DNA from: Bagarius yarrelli
Lineage: Eukaryota > Chordata > Actinopteri > Siluriformes > Sisoridae
Length of the DNA: 64,000 nucleotides
Reading direction: 5' to 3'
Assembly: GCA_005784505.1 (NCBI GenBank)
Contig: VCAZ01000032.1
Coordinates: 697,501-761,500 of the forward strand
This document shows positions 11,699 to 22,332 of this stretch, in pieces. The notes beneath the pieces are model-generated. The model had not been told where the DNA came from. It did no database searches and saw only the letters and a list, made by a program, of their open reading frames with translations. Position 1 is the first letter of the stretch, and each line of letters begins with the position of its first letter. The translations under genes and the position numbers were made by a program.

Positions 11699-13917
11699 AC
11701 GAAAGTGTTTGTATGATACAGTATATACAAAGTAAATATGAATGGAATGTTGAACGAAATTTTAGAATGCAATATATAGCCAGTACTTACATTTAAACAC
11801 TATTAAAAGATTTATTTCTATTTTTTAAGGTTATCCTAATTTCCATAAAAATCCAAATTCGGAAATCGAATCAATAAATAAATCCTTAAGGGCTTTTGTA
11901 AAGAAAAGCGTTCTAAAAACATTATCTTTAAACATTCTAACAACATTTCTGGACCAAACCTTTACTGTTTCTCTACAGTCACTTATTATTCTAATAATAG
12001 AATGGGGAAAAAAAAAACCTGAATGTTTCTGGAAACGTTCAACTCGTAACCTAATCGCCACTGTACCTTTCTGCTAAGCTGATACTTATCCAGGGTCTAT
12101 GATTAGCTTCACCTCCCTGCGTTTTTTTTTTTTTTGATGATGATTAGGAGCATTGATCCTCACAGCGCTGCCCAAAGCTGCAGAGAAAAACAAGCCTGAG
12201 GTGCACTAGGGCAAACAGCATGAACGGGTCAGAGCTCTAAAATCCTGGAAGAGATTCTTTTAATGTAACTCTACAAACAGGCAGTGAAAGAAATTTCCGT
12301 TCAAGCTAAATGGCTAGTCAGTGAACTCCTTTGTTATTTGTTCTGTCTTGCCAGGATATTTTTTTTTTAAGAATTCGCTCGAGCTTTGAGGACATTAGCA
12401 GCAAGACAATATATCAAAGTGACCTTCTGTTCAACTTTTAGTTCTGTCACTTGTTGGTTTGTCTTGATTTGCTATATGCTGTTAGCTTAGCTGCTTAGCT
12501 CTTCACCAGGCTTTTCACAGGCCACAAAAAACCGAGATGGATTTAGGCAGATCCCACAGCAGGGTGTTTATCACATTTAGCCATTAGCTTAGCTAATTAT
12601 CTGCACAGCTGGTGCTGCTTTGGCGTCCGCTGGACTTTCGCTAGCGTGATATGACTCTAAGGGTGACCACACCATTGTTCATGCAGACGTGAGCTGCTGT
12701 TTTTGGCTTTTGTGCTTGGCGCATGACCTCACAAATGGTGAAGTTTTATTGAGTACGTTTGTGGAAAAAAAATGAGAAAGTGAGGAAGAGCGAAAGAGAG
12801 GAAGAGATTAATCCTAATTAAGGACTACTTACTATATGTCCCTGTTGACTTGTCTGTTCTAACCGGTTTCTTGCAAATCGTCCTGCAGCCAAATTACATC
12901 TACAGAGAGAACATCCCCTCATGGCCCATCCACCATTCTTTCAAAACCCCAACCCCTTCCAATTCCCCACTTTCTAACCACTTTCTTTTCCCTCTGTTGT
13001 GGAACAGTAGCCCAAAAACTCATGCATTGTTTCGCAGAGTTGGAAGTATTTGTGTTAATGCGGTGCCTTTGATCTTTCTATGTACGAGGTGAGATCCTGA
13101 GAAGAAAATAAAATATGTGGTACGCGTTTGGTTAACAAAACCGCTCCGGGAGAATGGAAGATGCTTTGCTGGAACTATAAAAACGGGTAATTCAATTCCA
13201 GACTAAGCCTATAAATGCGCTCGACTCCAAGTATGTAATGAACGACAGTCATTCTTGCGGTTTGTCGAATAATGCTCTCTTCATCTGAAAACATGTTTCG
13301 GCACAAATCCCCCCAGTTCTTCAAGTGCTCAATTAGTTCAGAAGTCGAATAAATCACATTTCCACCCCCCATCACCCAACACCCACTTTCTTCTCTTTTC
13401 TACTCGTTCGTAGAACTGACAGCGGTAATCCAGCTGTGCCGACACGGCTGGAGAGATCAGCTATCTTTCAGAGGGGCACGCAAGTCGCTCGTGACTCACA
13501 GCCAGCTTTTATTTTTCTTCTCAAGTCTTTGATTTCTGTCTGCATATTACAACCGTAATTAGACACTTCTTTTTTCAGAGTTATGCTTTGAAATTTTTTT
13601 TTAAAAAGGGGCGCTGAACAATTACTTACGGTCGATAGCATCTGCCTGGATTCAAGCTCCATCCTGTGTACAGTGGAATTAGACGTTTGGAAAGATTAGA
13701 TAGAATGTGTTAAAAATTGCCTTTGTGTTATTTGCCTTAATGAGAATAAATGACTTTAGTCTCTTTCAACAAAATTGCTATTATTAAGTAGATTGTTTTA
13801 TTTTATTCTTTTATTACTGATCTTCTACAGAACAACAACAGATCTAAGCAAAAAAAAAAAATCAAATCAAAACTAATTTGACGTTTTAACCTGATTGTTA
13901 AAATTGTCCGAGTATAA

Positions 13918-14077
13918 ATGGTTCTTGTGTTGGACTGCTGATTGGAAGATTATGGGTTAAATTCCCAGCATTACCAAGCCGCCACTGCTGGGCCCCTGAA
14001 CAAGACCCTTAATCCTCAACTGCCAAAAAATATACCAATAAATGTATAACTGTGTCTGCCAAATGCCAGAAATAACA
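13918..14077 (+). mobile_element. Common SINE, 5' truncated
   Basis: Begins in the TTGGACTGCTGATTGGAAGAT linker, then a B-box-like GGGTTAAATTCCCAGCATTACC and the body CCGCCACTGCTGGGCCCCTG followed by AACAAGACCCTTAATCC. A gapped tail TGTCTGCCAAATGCCAGAAAT ends it. The A-box is missing. Confidence 0.82.
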
Positions 14078-14281
14078 GTGAGGTCGGCTGGTGTTCTGAG
14101 ACCAAATGACCGTAAGGGACAAATAATTGAATCTTTTGGGGGGAAGAAAAAAATGTTGTCTATTAATGTACGTCCTTTTAAATGAAACATCTGTCTCTTT
14201 GGGGTTCAGAGGCTCCAGTGGTGCTAACTTAGTGATGCCCACAATCTTCTGATCAGTCTAATAGTTAAGCACTTACTTGAT

Positions 14282-14431
14282 ATCTCAAAAAATATTTTTA
14301 ATTGTAGAAAATTCTATTTATCCTAATCTTTCATTCATCACACTAAGCAGATCGGGGTTGAGGGCCTTGCTCAGGGGCCCAGCAGTGGTCAGCTTGGTGG
14401 TGCTGGAAATCAAACCCACAATCTTCCTCAA
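14282..14431 (-). repeat. Chimeric repeat block, copy 1 (contains SINE part)
   Basis: About 70 bp of non-SINE sequence (ATCTCAAAAAATAT..CATTCATCACACTAAGCAG) are joined to a minus-strand internal piece of the common SINE (14351-14427). The same junction and flank recur at 16595-16749, so the whole block is one repeated unit rather than two chance insertions. Confidence 0.8.
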
Positions 14432-14432
14432 A

Positions 14433-14568
14433 GATTTGATTTCCCAGCACCAAGTTGCCACTGTTGGGCCCCTAAGCTAGGCCCTTAACCCCCAGTTACT
14501 CAGTTATATAAAATAGATGAATGTAAGTCACTTTGAATAAAGATGTCTGCCAAATGCCGTAAATGTAA
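14433..14568 (+). mobile_element. Common SINE, 5' truncated, head-to-head with copy 1
   Basis: Starts at the B-box-like GATTTCCCAGCACCAAG, then GCCACTGTTGGGCCCCTAAG, CTAGGCCCTTAACCCCC and the tail CACTTTGAATAAAGATGTCT followed by GCCAAATGCCGTAAATGTAA. It abuts the opposite-strand SINE piece of the 14282-14431 block, giving a head-to-head pair. Confidence 0.85.
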
Positions 14569-16145
14569 TTTTCCAAACCGTTATTTTATGGTACGGTTAG
14601 CGTTGGTTTTTTTTGTTTTTCTGTTCTTATGATTAGTGGTTAGTGGTCCACTAGCTCGAGTTTAACACTTTAATGCCTTTGGATCTCCAGGATTAAAGCA
14701 TATTCATACAAAAGTTCTGTACAAACTGGTTCTAAAAGCTCTTAATGTCACTACATATAAACCCCACAGTCCAGACTATAAAAAAAAACAACGTCCTAAA
14801 AACCTACGAAGATATTCATAAAATCAGTAGTTTGGGATTTTTCTTTCTTTTTTTTTTTTTTTTTTTAATTCAGACTTTACTAAAGCAAAGTTCTTCCAGC
14901 TTTAGACCACACCCACCAGCTTTAAGCCACACCCACTTCAGTTCTGATATTCAAAGCATTAGACATGGATACTTATTGTTTTAGGCCCATAATAAAACCC
15001 GGCACTACTGTAAATTCAATCTTTTGTCCCATTTTTGTTTTAAATCTCTTTCAGACATTCAGCATCACAACACTGGGGGTATTTTGTCCTATTAGTTAAA
15101 GCTGTTTTTTTAATGAGCTATGCAATCTAGGTGAAGTTATTATCCGTCGACTTCTTCTGTATTACTTGTAAATTGGGTGAGCACGAGAGAATAGACGCAC
15201 GCTTTATTGTTCTTCTTCTCTTCTAATTGTTGCTTATCCAATCTTCAACCTGGTTAATAGCTCCAACCTTATTGCGCCCGACTTCCTTGAAACGCCTTCG
15301 TGCCTTGTGTAAATCTCACCCTTGTAATTTTTTAGCGTATCACTCAGTGGACCTTTGGAGTCTTGTCACGTGTTCAGGCAAAGTCGTGAGAGAATTTGAT
15401 GAAAAATGAAAAAGACTGCGTCTCTTTTCTTTTCGTTTTCTAGGTCTTTTATTTCAGACATTGCTCATAATTCACCCGTAAACTGGACGATGACCAGATT
15501 TTAAAAGCCCAGAAACGCCTAACGAAAACACAGCTGATGATTTGAAGTAGGTTTTCTTGGAATCGTACGATTTTTTTAAGCAATAAAACGGTGACATCAT
15601 TTCTAAATCCATGACAGAAAGGATTTAGCAAGAACCGCATATGGCTGCTAGCTTGAGACATTGGTTTTTTTTTTTTTTTTTTAAATCTCACTCTTTCTTG
15701 CCCTCTCGCTTCTTTTTTAAAACAGTCAATACATGACTGATATGCATGGCTTGCTTTTGTAATTGTCTTGGTGCGTTGGGCCCAATGACAGACACAACCA
15801 TCTTTGCATGCGTTAAAATGGTTCTCGCAGTGAATTATCACTTCGAGCTCAGCTGCCGCCATGCTGTCTTCCTTGGAGAGAAGATCACAGCCAAATCATG
15901 TCTGCTAACATATACACCCAGCAGTCCGCTAGACGAGGGTTCGTGACGGACGCAGATGCCTGAGAAGGTGTTTATTTCCATGAAATGTCACGTTATGACA
16001 GATGACTTGCTTAACAGTTTTAGTGAAAATCAATGAGTGGTATTATTCACTCTTACAGTTTATTGAAAGCGGCCATCAATTATCATGTTATTCACATTGC
16101 AAAAAAAAGCAGTGTTTCTGTTAGCATCCTGGATTCCGTGTAGAT
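14569..16145. other. Unique stretch without supported gene
   Basis: T runs at about 14849-14866 and 15665-15682. A minus-strand 137-codon frame at 15449-15862 includes a poly-K stretch from the T run and has no domain. GC-balanced sequence at 15720-15870 could be conserved noncoding DNA. Confidence 0.4.
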
Positions 16146-16344
16146 CAGGAGTGGGCAATCTCAGTTCTGAAGGGGTCGGGGTGTCCTGCAAACGTTTAGC
16201 TCCAACCCTAATCAAACACACCTGAAGCAACTAATCAAGATCTTGCTAGTTATACTTGAAACTTACAGGTAAGTGTGTTGAGGCAAGTTGGAGCTAAATT
16301 CTGCAGGAGACCCCGACCCTCCAGGACCGGGATGCCCATTCCTG
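16146..16344. mobile_element. hAT-type MITE with perfect 8-bp target duplication
   Basis: A 199-bp palindromic element. It starts CAGGAGTGGGCAATCTCAG and ends as the imperfect inverted copy GGGATGCCCATTCCTG. It is flanked by identical GTGTAGAT at 16138-16145 and 16345-16352. The CAGNGGTG.. terminus and an 8-bp duplication are hallmarks of hAT elements. It has no coding capacity. Related copies lie at 48751-48946 and 59898-60092. Confidence 0.9.
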
Positions 16345-16594
16345 GTGTAGATACTCTTTAACGCTTCAACTAATGAACATAATTCAGTCACGATCTAGAA
16401 TATTTATAGGAATTCAAGAAATCCTGTGCATAACAGTGTTATTTTATCAACTCGCTGTGACTTTGTTTTTGCAAATTTAACCAATTATTGCAATGCCCCG
16501 ACCAAAATGTGACCAAATGTCATAAAAACGCACTTTCTTGTCGGGCCTGGCTCTGGGAAGCCCGAGGTTCAGCAGCATATTAGCGTTTACTGTA

Positions 16595-16749
16595 CATCTC
16601 AAAAAATATCTATAATTAGAAATAGAAAATTCTATTTGTCTAAATCTTCCATTCATCACACTAAGCAGATCGGGGTTGAGGGCCTTGTTCAGGGGCCCAG
16701 CAGTGGTCAGCTTAGTGGTGCTGGAAATTAAACCCACAATCTTCCTCAA
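16595..16749 (-). repeat. Chimeric repeat block, copy 2
   Basis: Matches 14282-14431 over its full length with scattered substitutions and a 5-base length difference, including the join between non-SINE sequence and the minus-strand SINE piece (16669-16745). Confidence 0.8.
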
Positions 16750-16755
16750 TGGGAA

Positions 16756-16846
16756 AATGGTGGCTCATTGATTAAGGTTTTGGAAGATCGGCAGTTCGAT
16801 TCCCAGCACCGAGTTTCCACTCTTTAGGGGTTCAGCAGGCCTGTCC
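16756..16846 (+). mobile_element. Common SINE, 5' part only
   Basis: A-box region ATGGTGGCTCATTGATTAAG, shortened linker, B-box GCAGTTCGATTCCCAGCACC, then a decayed body. As in the 14.3-14.6 kb locus, a plus-strand SINE directly follows the chimeric block. Confidence 0.75.
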
Positions 16847-16969
16847 TTTCTTCTTTCACACCTAAATATTGAATTGTTTTAAAGGTAAGTCGACGGTCGT
16901 ATGTCAGCGTCAAAAGAAGGAGCGGAGGAGGACGTCGTTTGACACACACTGAGGGTCATTTAAATATGT

Positions 16970-17037
16970 ATCGATATTAGAATTTTGATAGACTATCGCG
17001 ATACTTATCTGTATCGATTTTTTAACACAGCCCTACA
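16970..17037 (-). mobile_element. Possible MITE terminus
   Basis: On the minus strand it reads TGTAGGGCTGTGTTAAAAAATCG then alternating ATCGATA/CGATAG motifs. This resembles one end of a fish DNA-transposon relic rich in ATCGATA. I cannot find the opposite terminus, so the call is tentative. Confidence 0.4.
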
Positions 17038-17039
17038 AT

Positions 17040-19380
17040 AGTGTCAGTGAGTGTGTCACTGATCTGGTCTTGGTATCCTCAGTGTTTCCAGAATAACCTT
17101 TTCAAACTCAGACCTGGATAAAGCTTGGCTGAAGTTGATTAACTTGCATACCTTCTCAGTGTTAGCAGCTTTTTCTACTCCATAATCTTTCTTAAAACAC
17201 TGTAAAGAATGTATTACATCCCATCACTGTTCTGCTTCCAGGGACACCGAATAATCAGCTTTATTTCCTCTTGCTCCCCCAGACCCACATCAGTATTAAA
17301 CCCAATATATTTCAGCAGCACTAATCCTGTTTCCTCTACGTTTTTATTTCAGGCCAATGAATTTGCTGAACTCTGTTAAACGCCCAGTTTCATGGATTAA
17401 CAGCAAACCTAATTGGATTTTGTGTAATATGGCTACTTTTAGCTCATTTAAATGTCAGAGGCTGTTTAGGGAAATGGGACTAGTACGTTTTAACGACCTC
17501 GTTTAGTGAACTATGATCCTGGGGTTACTGTGTGGGATCTTCGGGGCGTAATTAATTTACCGTGCCCCTGAAGAAAAATATGGAAACCATTCGTCTGGTG
17601 ATGTTTCTGGAATCTGGAAATGCCCACAACTACCTCCGGTTACAGAAAAAAAAAAAAAAACTTGAAACCAAAGCATATTAAACTGGAAAAAAATAATATA
17701 TAAAACTCAGGAAGCTTGGGAAGTTCTCTGAGCCTTGCTGCCAGCAAAGTGGGAAAAATCTGAGGTAATTGAATGATATATGGAAGTGATTTAAAGCAGG
17801 GCTAGCATGCTAATACAATTCAAACACCACATGGACTTGGGGAGACGCAGAATAACAGAACAAAAAGGTTTTTGTCCATCATGTTCTTATTGGTCAGCAC
17901 GTAGTGGTGCTCACAATATGAAATTCAGATCAACGCCCACCTCTGGGATCAGGTACAGCCATCCGTTCCTTTACGACTCCCTGATTAGTCTCATGCTGAC
18001 AAGGGAAGGGGAAGGCGTCCGTTTTTGAGATCGTGGCACCCTCAAATCGAATTTGGGATGCCGCCCCGCTGTCAAAACAAACTTTGATAAATGATGGCGG
18101 TGATGTAATGACCACCAAGGTCAGGTGCTAAAGATACACGTGTAGTTGGGAAAACCAGAACAGCAAAACAAACCGAGTCACCTTCAGAGATCTGAACTCA
18201 TTTCGCAAGAGATTAAGGTTTATTTTCGCTCATTACTCCGACCGTTCGACTCTCTCCCTCTCTCTCTCTCTCTCTTTCTCTCTCTGAAGATCTCTCGGTG
18301 TCCTCCATATCTGGAGTTGCCAGGCAAGGCCATTGTTGCAGGTTGTTTTAAATTGATGAGTGAATCAGAAGGGTATTGCGTTATTAATTATTAATATCCT
18401 ATTGTCACAGGGAGGCGGGAAAAAAATAGTAGATCAAACAAGCCAAATGAATCAGAAAGACTCAAAGTGAGAGGAATATCAATGAGAGTCCATGTTTTGG
18501 TGTGTTGGTGGCTCTGTGGAGCACTCCGCTAATGACCTACTTCAGGCTGGAAATTGCTTATGGGATTGCTAAGGCAGCCAAATGTCCTCTTCCTCGTGGG
18601 GACATCACTACCTGAGGATGGAAGAAAAGAAAAAATAACGCATATTTTTGGAAGGATTCAGATAAAAATTTAGGACACAAAATTCATTCTCTGATGTTCA
18701 AAATGTCACATGACAGGAGGAGCTGCGAATGTTGGACCAGAAAGAAACAAATCCTTCACTTATAGAATATATATGAATCGATAATACAGATCCCGGGAGG
18801 GTGAAGCGTTGAAAAAGTGCTTACGCGCATGACCTATATCTGTCAGGAACTTAAACACAGCTCCGCTCGCTTTTCCCTGCATGACTCAAGACGCTTCTTG
18901 AATAACAATGAAGAAAAAATAAAGTATGTCTTTGCTGGTAGAAGGAAAATTACCAGCCCTCGTCTTGCACTGATTCGCTCCCGAGGTTGAATGGCAGCTT
19001 GTTAGCGGATGGTGTTGAGGATGAGAAGATGAAAGGGGGGAAAATGTGTGCTAGGGTTTAATTTTTTTTAGCTAATAATGACATTTCTGTGCTGGAAGAT
19101 AGGTGATGGGAATGTGTGTAAAAACACACATTAAGGAATTGGATCCGGAGCCAAAGGGGTAAAAGAAGGAGTAAAAGGGAATAAGAGAGGGAAGCAGGGG
19201 TTGTGGGGGGGTGAATGAAATCTAGTACCGCGTTGAACCATTTCCAAGGAAATCATTAAAAAAGCTTCCGGAAAGTTCAGGTGTCGCCTCTCAGTCGTGT
19301 GTTAATAACCAATCAATTTGTCTTGTTAGTATCCAGTGGCCTATTCAAGTACATCACCACACACACATAAACAAACGCTT
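17040..19380. other. Unique stretch without supported gene
   Basis: Apart from a CT tract at 18250-18285 and a short A run near 17646, I see only short unsupported frames (82 codons at most). Confidence 0.45.
18250..18285. repeat. Imperfect (CT)n tract
   Basis: CT repeat with two interruptions; source of a poly-SL peptide in the overlapping frame. Confidence 0.9.
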
Positions 19381-19664
19381 AACAGCTTCAAACACACTAG
19401 TTAGCAGGTGCTAACTCAGTTAGATAAATGCACAACTGTTGATTTAGCTAAATACACCATAAGTGAGTTAGCTAATTACAATATTATTGAGTTAGCTTCG
19501 AGTTAGCTTTAATGACTTCGCTATTTACACCAACTTTGATTTAGCGTTATACACCATTAATAAATTAGCGAATTATGCTGCTATTGGGTTACCTATTTGG
19601 GTCAAACTTGGCTAATCGACTCAAGGTGAGTTAGCTAGTTAAACCCTGACTCGGTTGGGTAACA
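19381..19664 (+). repeat. Degenerate AGCTAA-rich minisatellite, part 1
   Basis: A unit resembling GAGTTAGCTAATTACACCATT recurs irregularly about every 25-35 bases with heavy divergence. The field resumes at 19900 after a MITE. Confidence 0.7.
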
Positions 19665-19665
19665 A

Positions 19666-19899
19666 GGGTTGCAATGATACCATTTTTTAAAGATCGAGTA
19701 CGATTATCAATATTTTTTCATGATACTTGCCGATACCGATACTTTTTTTAATTATGTGTATAGCTCTCGGTTTAATTCTTGCCGTTTTCACATGTTTCTC
19801 TTTGTAAGAGAAACAAGATCAGAGTGTTTTTATGAGTACAAGTACCAGTACATGACCTTAGTATTGGGCCCAATACCGATACCACTATCAGTGCATCCC
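19666..19899. mobile_element. MITE inserted in the AGCTAA repeat field
   Basis: The ends are imperfect inverted copies: GGGTTGCAATGATACC at the left and TATCAGTGCATCCC at the right. Inside are ACCGATAC and GAGTAC palindromic motifs common in fish nonautonomous DNA transposons. No coding capacity and no clear target duplication. The superfamily is uncertain. Confidence 0.65.
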
Positions 19900-20660
19900 A
19901 AGTCAATTAGTGAGGTAGGTAATCACACATTTACAGTTTTAGCCAATTACACTGTTAGTAAGCTAACTCTAAAAAGACTGGTTTATTACAAAAGTACAGA
20001 GTTTACTAAGTATACTATTACTAATTGCATCCACTGTGGTTTAGCTAACCGAATAAGATAGTTAGCTATTTAAACATTTACTCTGTTGGCTAATAAGACA
20101 CATTTACAAGGCTAGCTAATAACACTTTTATTGTTTTAGCTAGTTTTACATTAATAACATGGCTAATTGAAAATAAGACTTAGTTCGCTAATTACATTAT
20201 TACAGAATTATTACTTAGTGAGATAATTAAACTGTCATTGATATAGCTATTGGTACTGTTAGTTAAATAGCTAATTATTGTGATATTGTTTAGCTATTTT
20301 CATCCTTGCTTGTTTAGCTAATCTGGCCATGAGTGAGTTAGCTAGATAAACCTTTTTTTGATTGCTTAATTAGACGATCAGTCAGGTTGATGATTGCAAT
20401 TTACAGGGCTAGCTAATTTTTACATTTTCCCTTTAATAGCGTGTCTAAGTACTGAGTTAGCTAATTGCATTATTAGTGTTATTTAATTACACTGCTAATG
20501 TGTTAGCTTACTGTACCGTTCATGAATAAGCAATGAGATGAGATAAGTGATGTTACTCTGGTAATAACACATTTATTACTGTAGATCAATTAATGACAAT
20601 ATTATCAATTAAGAGAGAATAATACACAGCAGAGTTCACTAACTGCACTTTGACTGAACT
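19900..20660 (+). repeat. Degenerate AGCTAA-rich minisatellite, part 2
   Basis: Continuation of the irregular GTTAGCTAATTACA..TTAGTGAG repeat. Traces extend again at 21058-21160. The units are too diverged to count exactly. Confidence 0.7.
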
Positions 20661-20912
20661 AGCTAGTTTCGCCAGGATTTCATGAGCTTTTTTTAGCGTG
20701 TTTAGGGGTTAAAAAATTGTGAAGGTTTTTTTTTTGCAATGTTTTTAGGTGTTTCGTTGCAAAAAAATTGCAAGATTCTGTGAGAATTCTAGCACACCAA
20801 TGTACACGATGTAAAACTCTCGATTTCTGCTTTTCTAAAGAACGTGTGTACTTTTCATTGGTAAAATGGGAGACATTAGCGCACGAACACGTCTGCAAAC
20901 TAGAAAGTGCAA

Positions 20913-21035
20913 TTGATGGTGTACTGGTCGCATTGTTTTGGGCGGGGCTTAACAACGATTGGTCAAATTTGCAAACAAGTCACGGTGATTAGATAAAACT
21001 GCACAGAATAGCAGAAGATTAGTTGAAATTGCATT
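20913..21035 (+). repeat. Unidentified dispersed repeat, copy 1
   Basis: Shares GTACTGGTC..GTTTTGGG(C/A)GGGGCTT then CATTGGTCAAATTT-type sequence and TTGCATTAA with 36960-37068, over roughly 110 bases. The order of matching blocks is the same in both. Confidence 0.6.
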
Positions 21036-21493
21036 AACAGTTGTGCTCATGACATCCTAGAGGTGCTGACCATCGAATAATTAGCTAATCACACCTTTAG
21101 AGAGTTCACTAATTACACCCTTAATAAGCTAATTACACTATGACTAGCATTGTGCGAGTGATTAGCAAACACAGCACCTCGCTCAAATTTCCCGAGAAAT
21201 AAACTTTTTGCATAAACTAGCTAGATAATATCTGCACTAGCTACCGGTGTATGAGTTTAAATAACGCCGCAGACATTAGCGTGGGTTTGGTGGGGGGTTG
21301 GCAGTTGTTTGCGGGGGTTCTCGCGATCTGGGGTTTGTTTGTTGGTGAGAGTCTCATCCTAACAGCGACGAGTTTCACTGAAGAGGAAAAAACACACATC
21401 AGGGGTTTATTCTGACACGAGTTCTCGTCGGAGTCTGGAAAAGAGAGATATGAGACTGTGATATATAAAAAAAAAATGTCGATCTGGCGTCGC

Positions 21494-21518
21494 TGTGTGT
21501 GTGTGTGTGTGTGTGTGG
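21494..21518. repeat. (TG)12 microsatellite
   Basis: First of five TG/CA tracts within about 680 bases. Confidence 0.93.
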
Positions 21519-21618
21519 GTTTAGATACTTAAGTATTACTCTCGAATTTGACACTACTGTGATAAGGTGCATGATGGCAGATCAGTGCCTATTATGTTGC
21601 TCATAGCAGCTTAATATC

Positions 21619-21620
<2 letters not shown>

Positions 21621-21650
<30 letters not shown>
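21621..21650. repeat. (TG)15 microsatellite
   Basis: Perfect 30-base tract. Confidence 0.95.
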
Positions 21651-21651
<1 letters not shown>

Positions 21652-21756
21652 AGAAAGCACAACACTTTCCCATTAAGGCTGAAGGTCATTTAATGGTTGG
21701 CAAACCGTTTCTACATCCTTTATGGCAGATTTGTGACTAGTTTACACAGACAGGAT

Positions 21757-21757
<1 letters not shown>

Positions 21758-21789
<32 letters not shown>
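21758..21789. repeat. (GT)16 microsatellite
   Basis: Perfect 32-base tract. Confidence 0.95.
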
Positions 21790-21791
<2 letters not shown>

Positions 21792-21898
21792 GGAAAAAGA
21801 AAAAGATGAAAATAAGCGTGTGAGAAACTGATGGTGTGATGGAATATCATAGCTAATGTTGTGAATCATTACACGAAGCCCAGAGAGAAATTTCACAC

Positions 21899-21939
21899 TG
21901 TGTGTGCATGCATGCATGCATGTGTGTGTGTGTGTGTGC
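21899..21939. repeat. Compound (TG)/(CATG)/(TG) microsatellite
   Basis: CATG repeats about four times between TG runs. Confidence 0.9.
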
Positions 21940-22139
21940 TTTGTACATTACAAAGACAGGGAACGTAGATTTGCCCAGGGACTTCGGTTTGAGTGCATCA
22001 TCTTCGGGAAGCTTTTTAATTGTACTTTAATATCCAGGGCTGCGGAATAAACAAAGCGCTGCAGTCCCAGGGACGCCAGGGGACTCGAATAAACGCATAA
22101 AGCGCTGCGTTAATGCGAGTGCCGCGGTATATCCATCAT

Positions 22140-22143
<4 letters not shown>

Positions 22144-22170
<27 letters not shown>

Positions 22171-22171
22171 A
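22144..22171. repeat. (AC)14 microsatellite
   Basis: Perfect tract, on the opposite strand sense to the preceding TG tracts. Confidence 0.95.
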
Positions 22172-22290
22172 CCAGAACTTGGTTTGAGGGACTCTGGGCC
22201 TTGGAGGCTGGCGGTGAGGTTTTTGTGAGGCAGAGCGTGTTCTGGGTGTGAAGTGGGACTCGCAATTCTTTCACATCTGTCATGTTTGTG

Positions 22291-22296
22291 TTTATT
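22291..22296 (-). promoter_or_regulatory. Candidate poly(A) signal of the 115-codon gene
   Basis: AATAAA on the minus strand, about 37 bases after the TAA stop at 22333. The sequence alone cannot show that it is used. Confidence 0.45.
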
Positions 22297-22332
22297 AGCT
22301 TTCATTAATTTGATGCCATCTTGAGATTTTTT

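Larger units (their letters stand above)
9280..13917. other. Long unique stretch without supported gene
   Basis: No frame above 81 codons. It contains homopolymer T runs (9781-9800 and shorter ones at about 9990, 12122 and 12360) and an AT run at 11683-11698. Around 10030-10650 and 13190-13380 the sequence is GC-balanced with homeodomain-like TAATTA/ATTAA cores, which could be regulatory, but nothing proves it. I see no transposon here. Confidence 0.45.
21160..22290. other. Noncoding stretch with microsatellite cluster
   Basis: A G-rich patch lies at about 21283-21337, then five GT/CA tracts to 22171 (listed separately). Short frames here are repeat translations or unsupported. Confidence 0.5.

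Noticed and set aside
15449..15862. 137-codon minus-strand frame
   Set aside because: Includes a poly-Lys from a T run and has no domain.
21283..21337. G-quadruplex
   Set aside because: Four G runs are present but loops of about 12-15 bases make a stable quadruplex doubtful.
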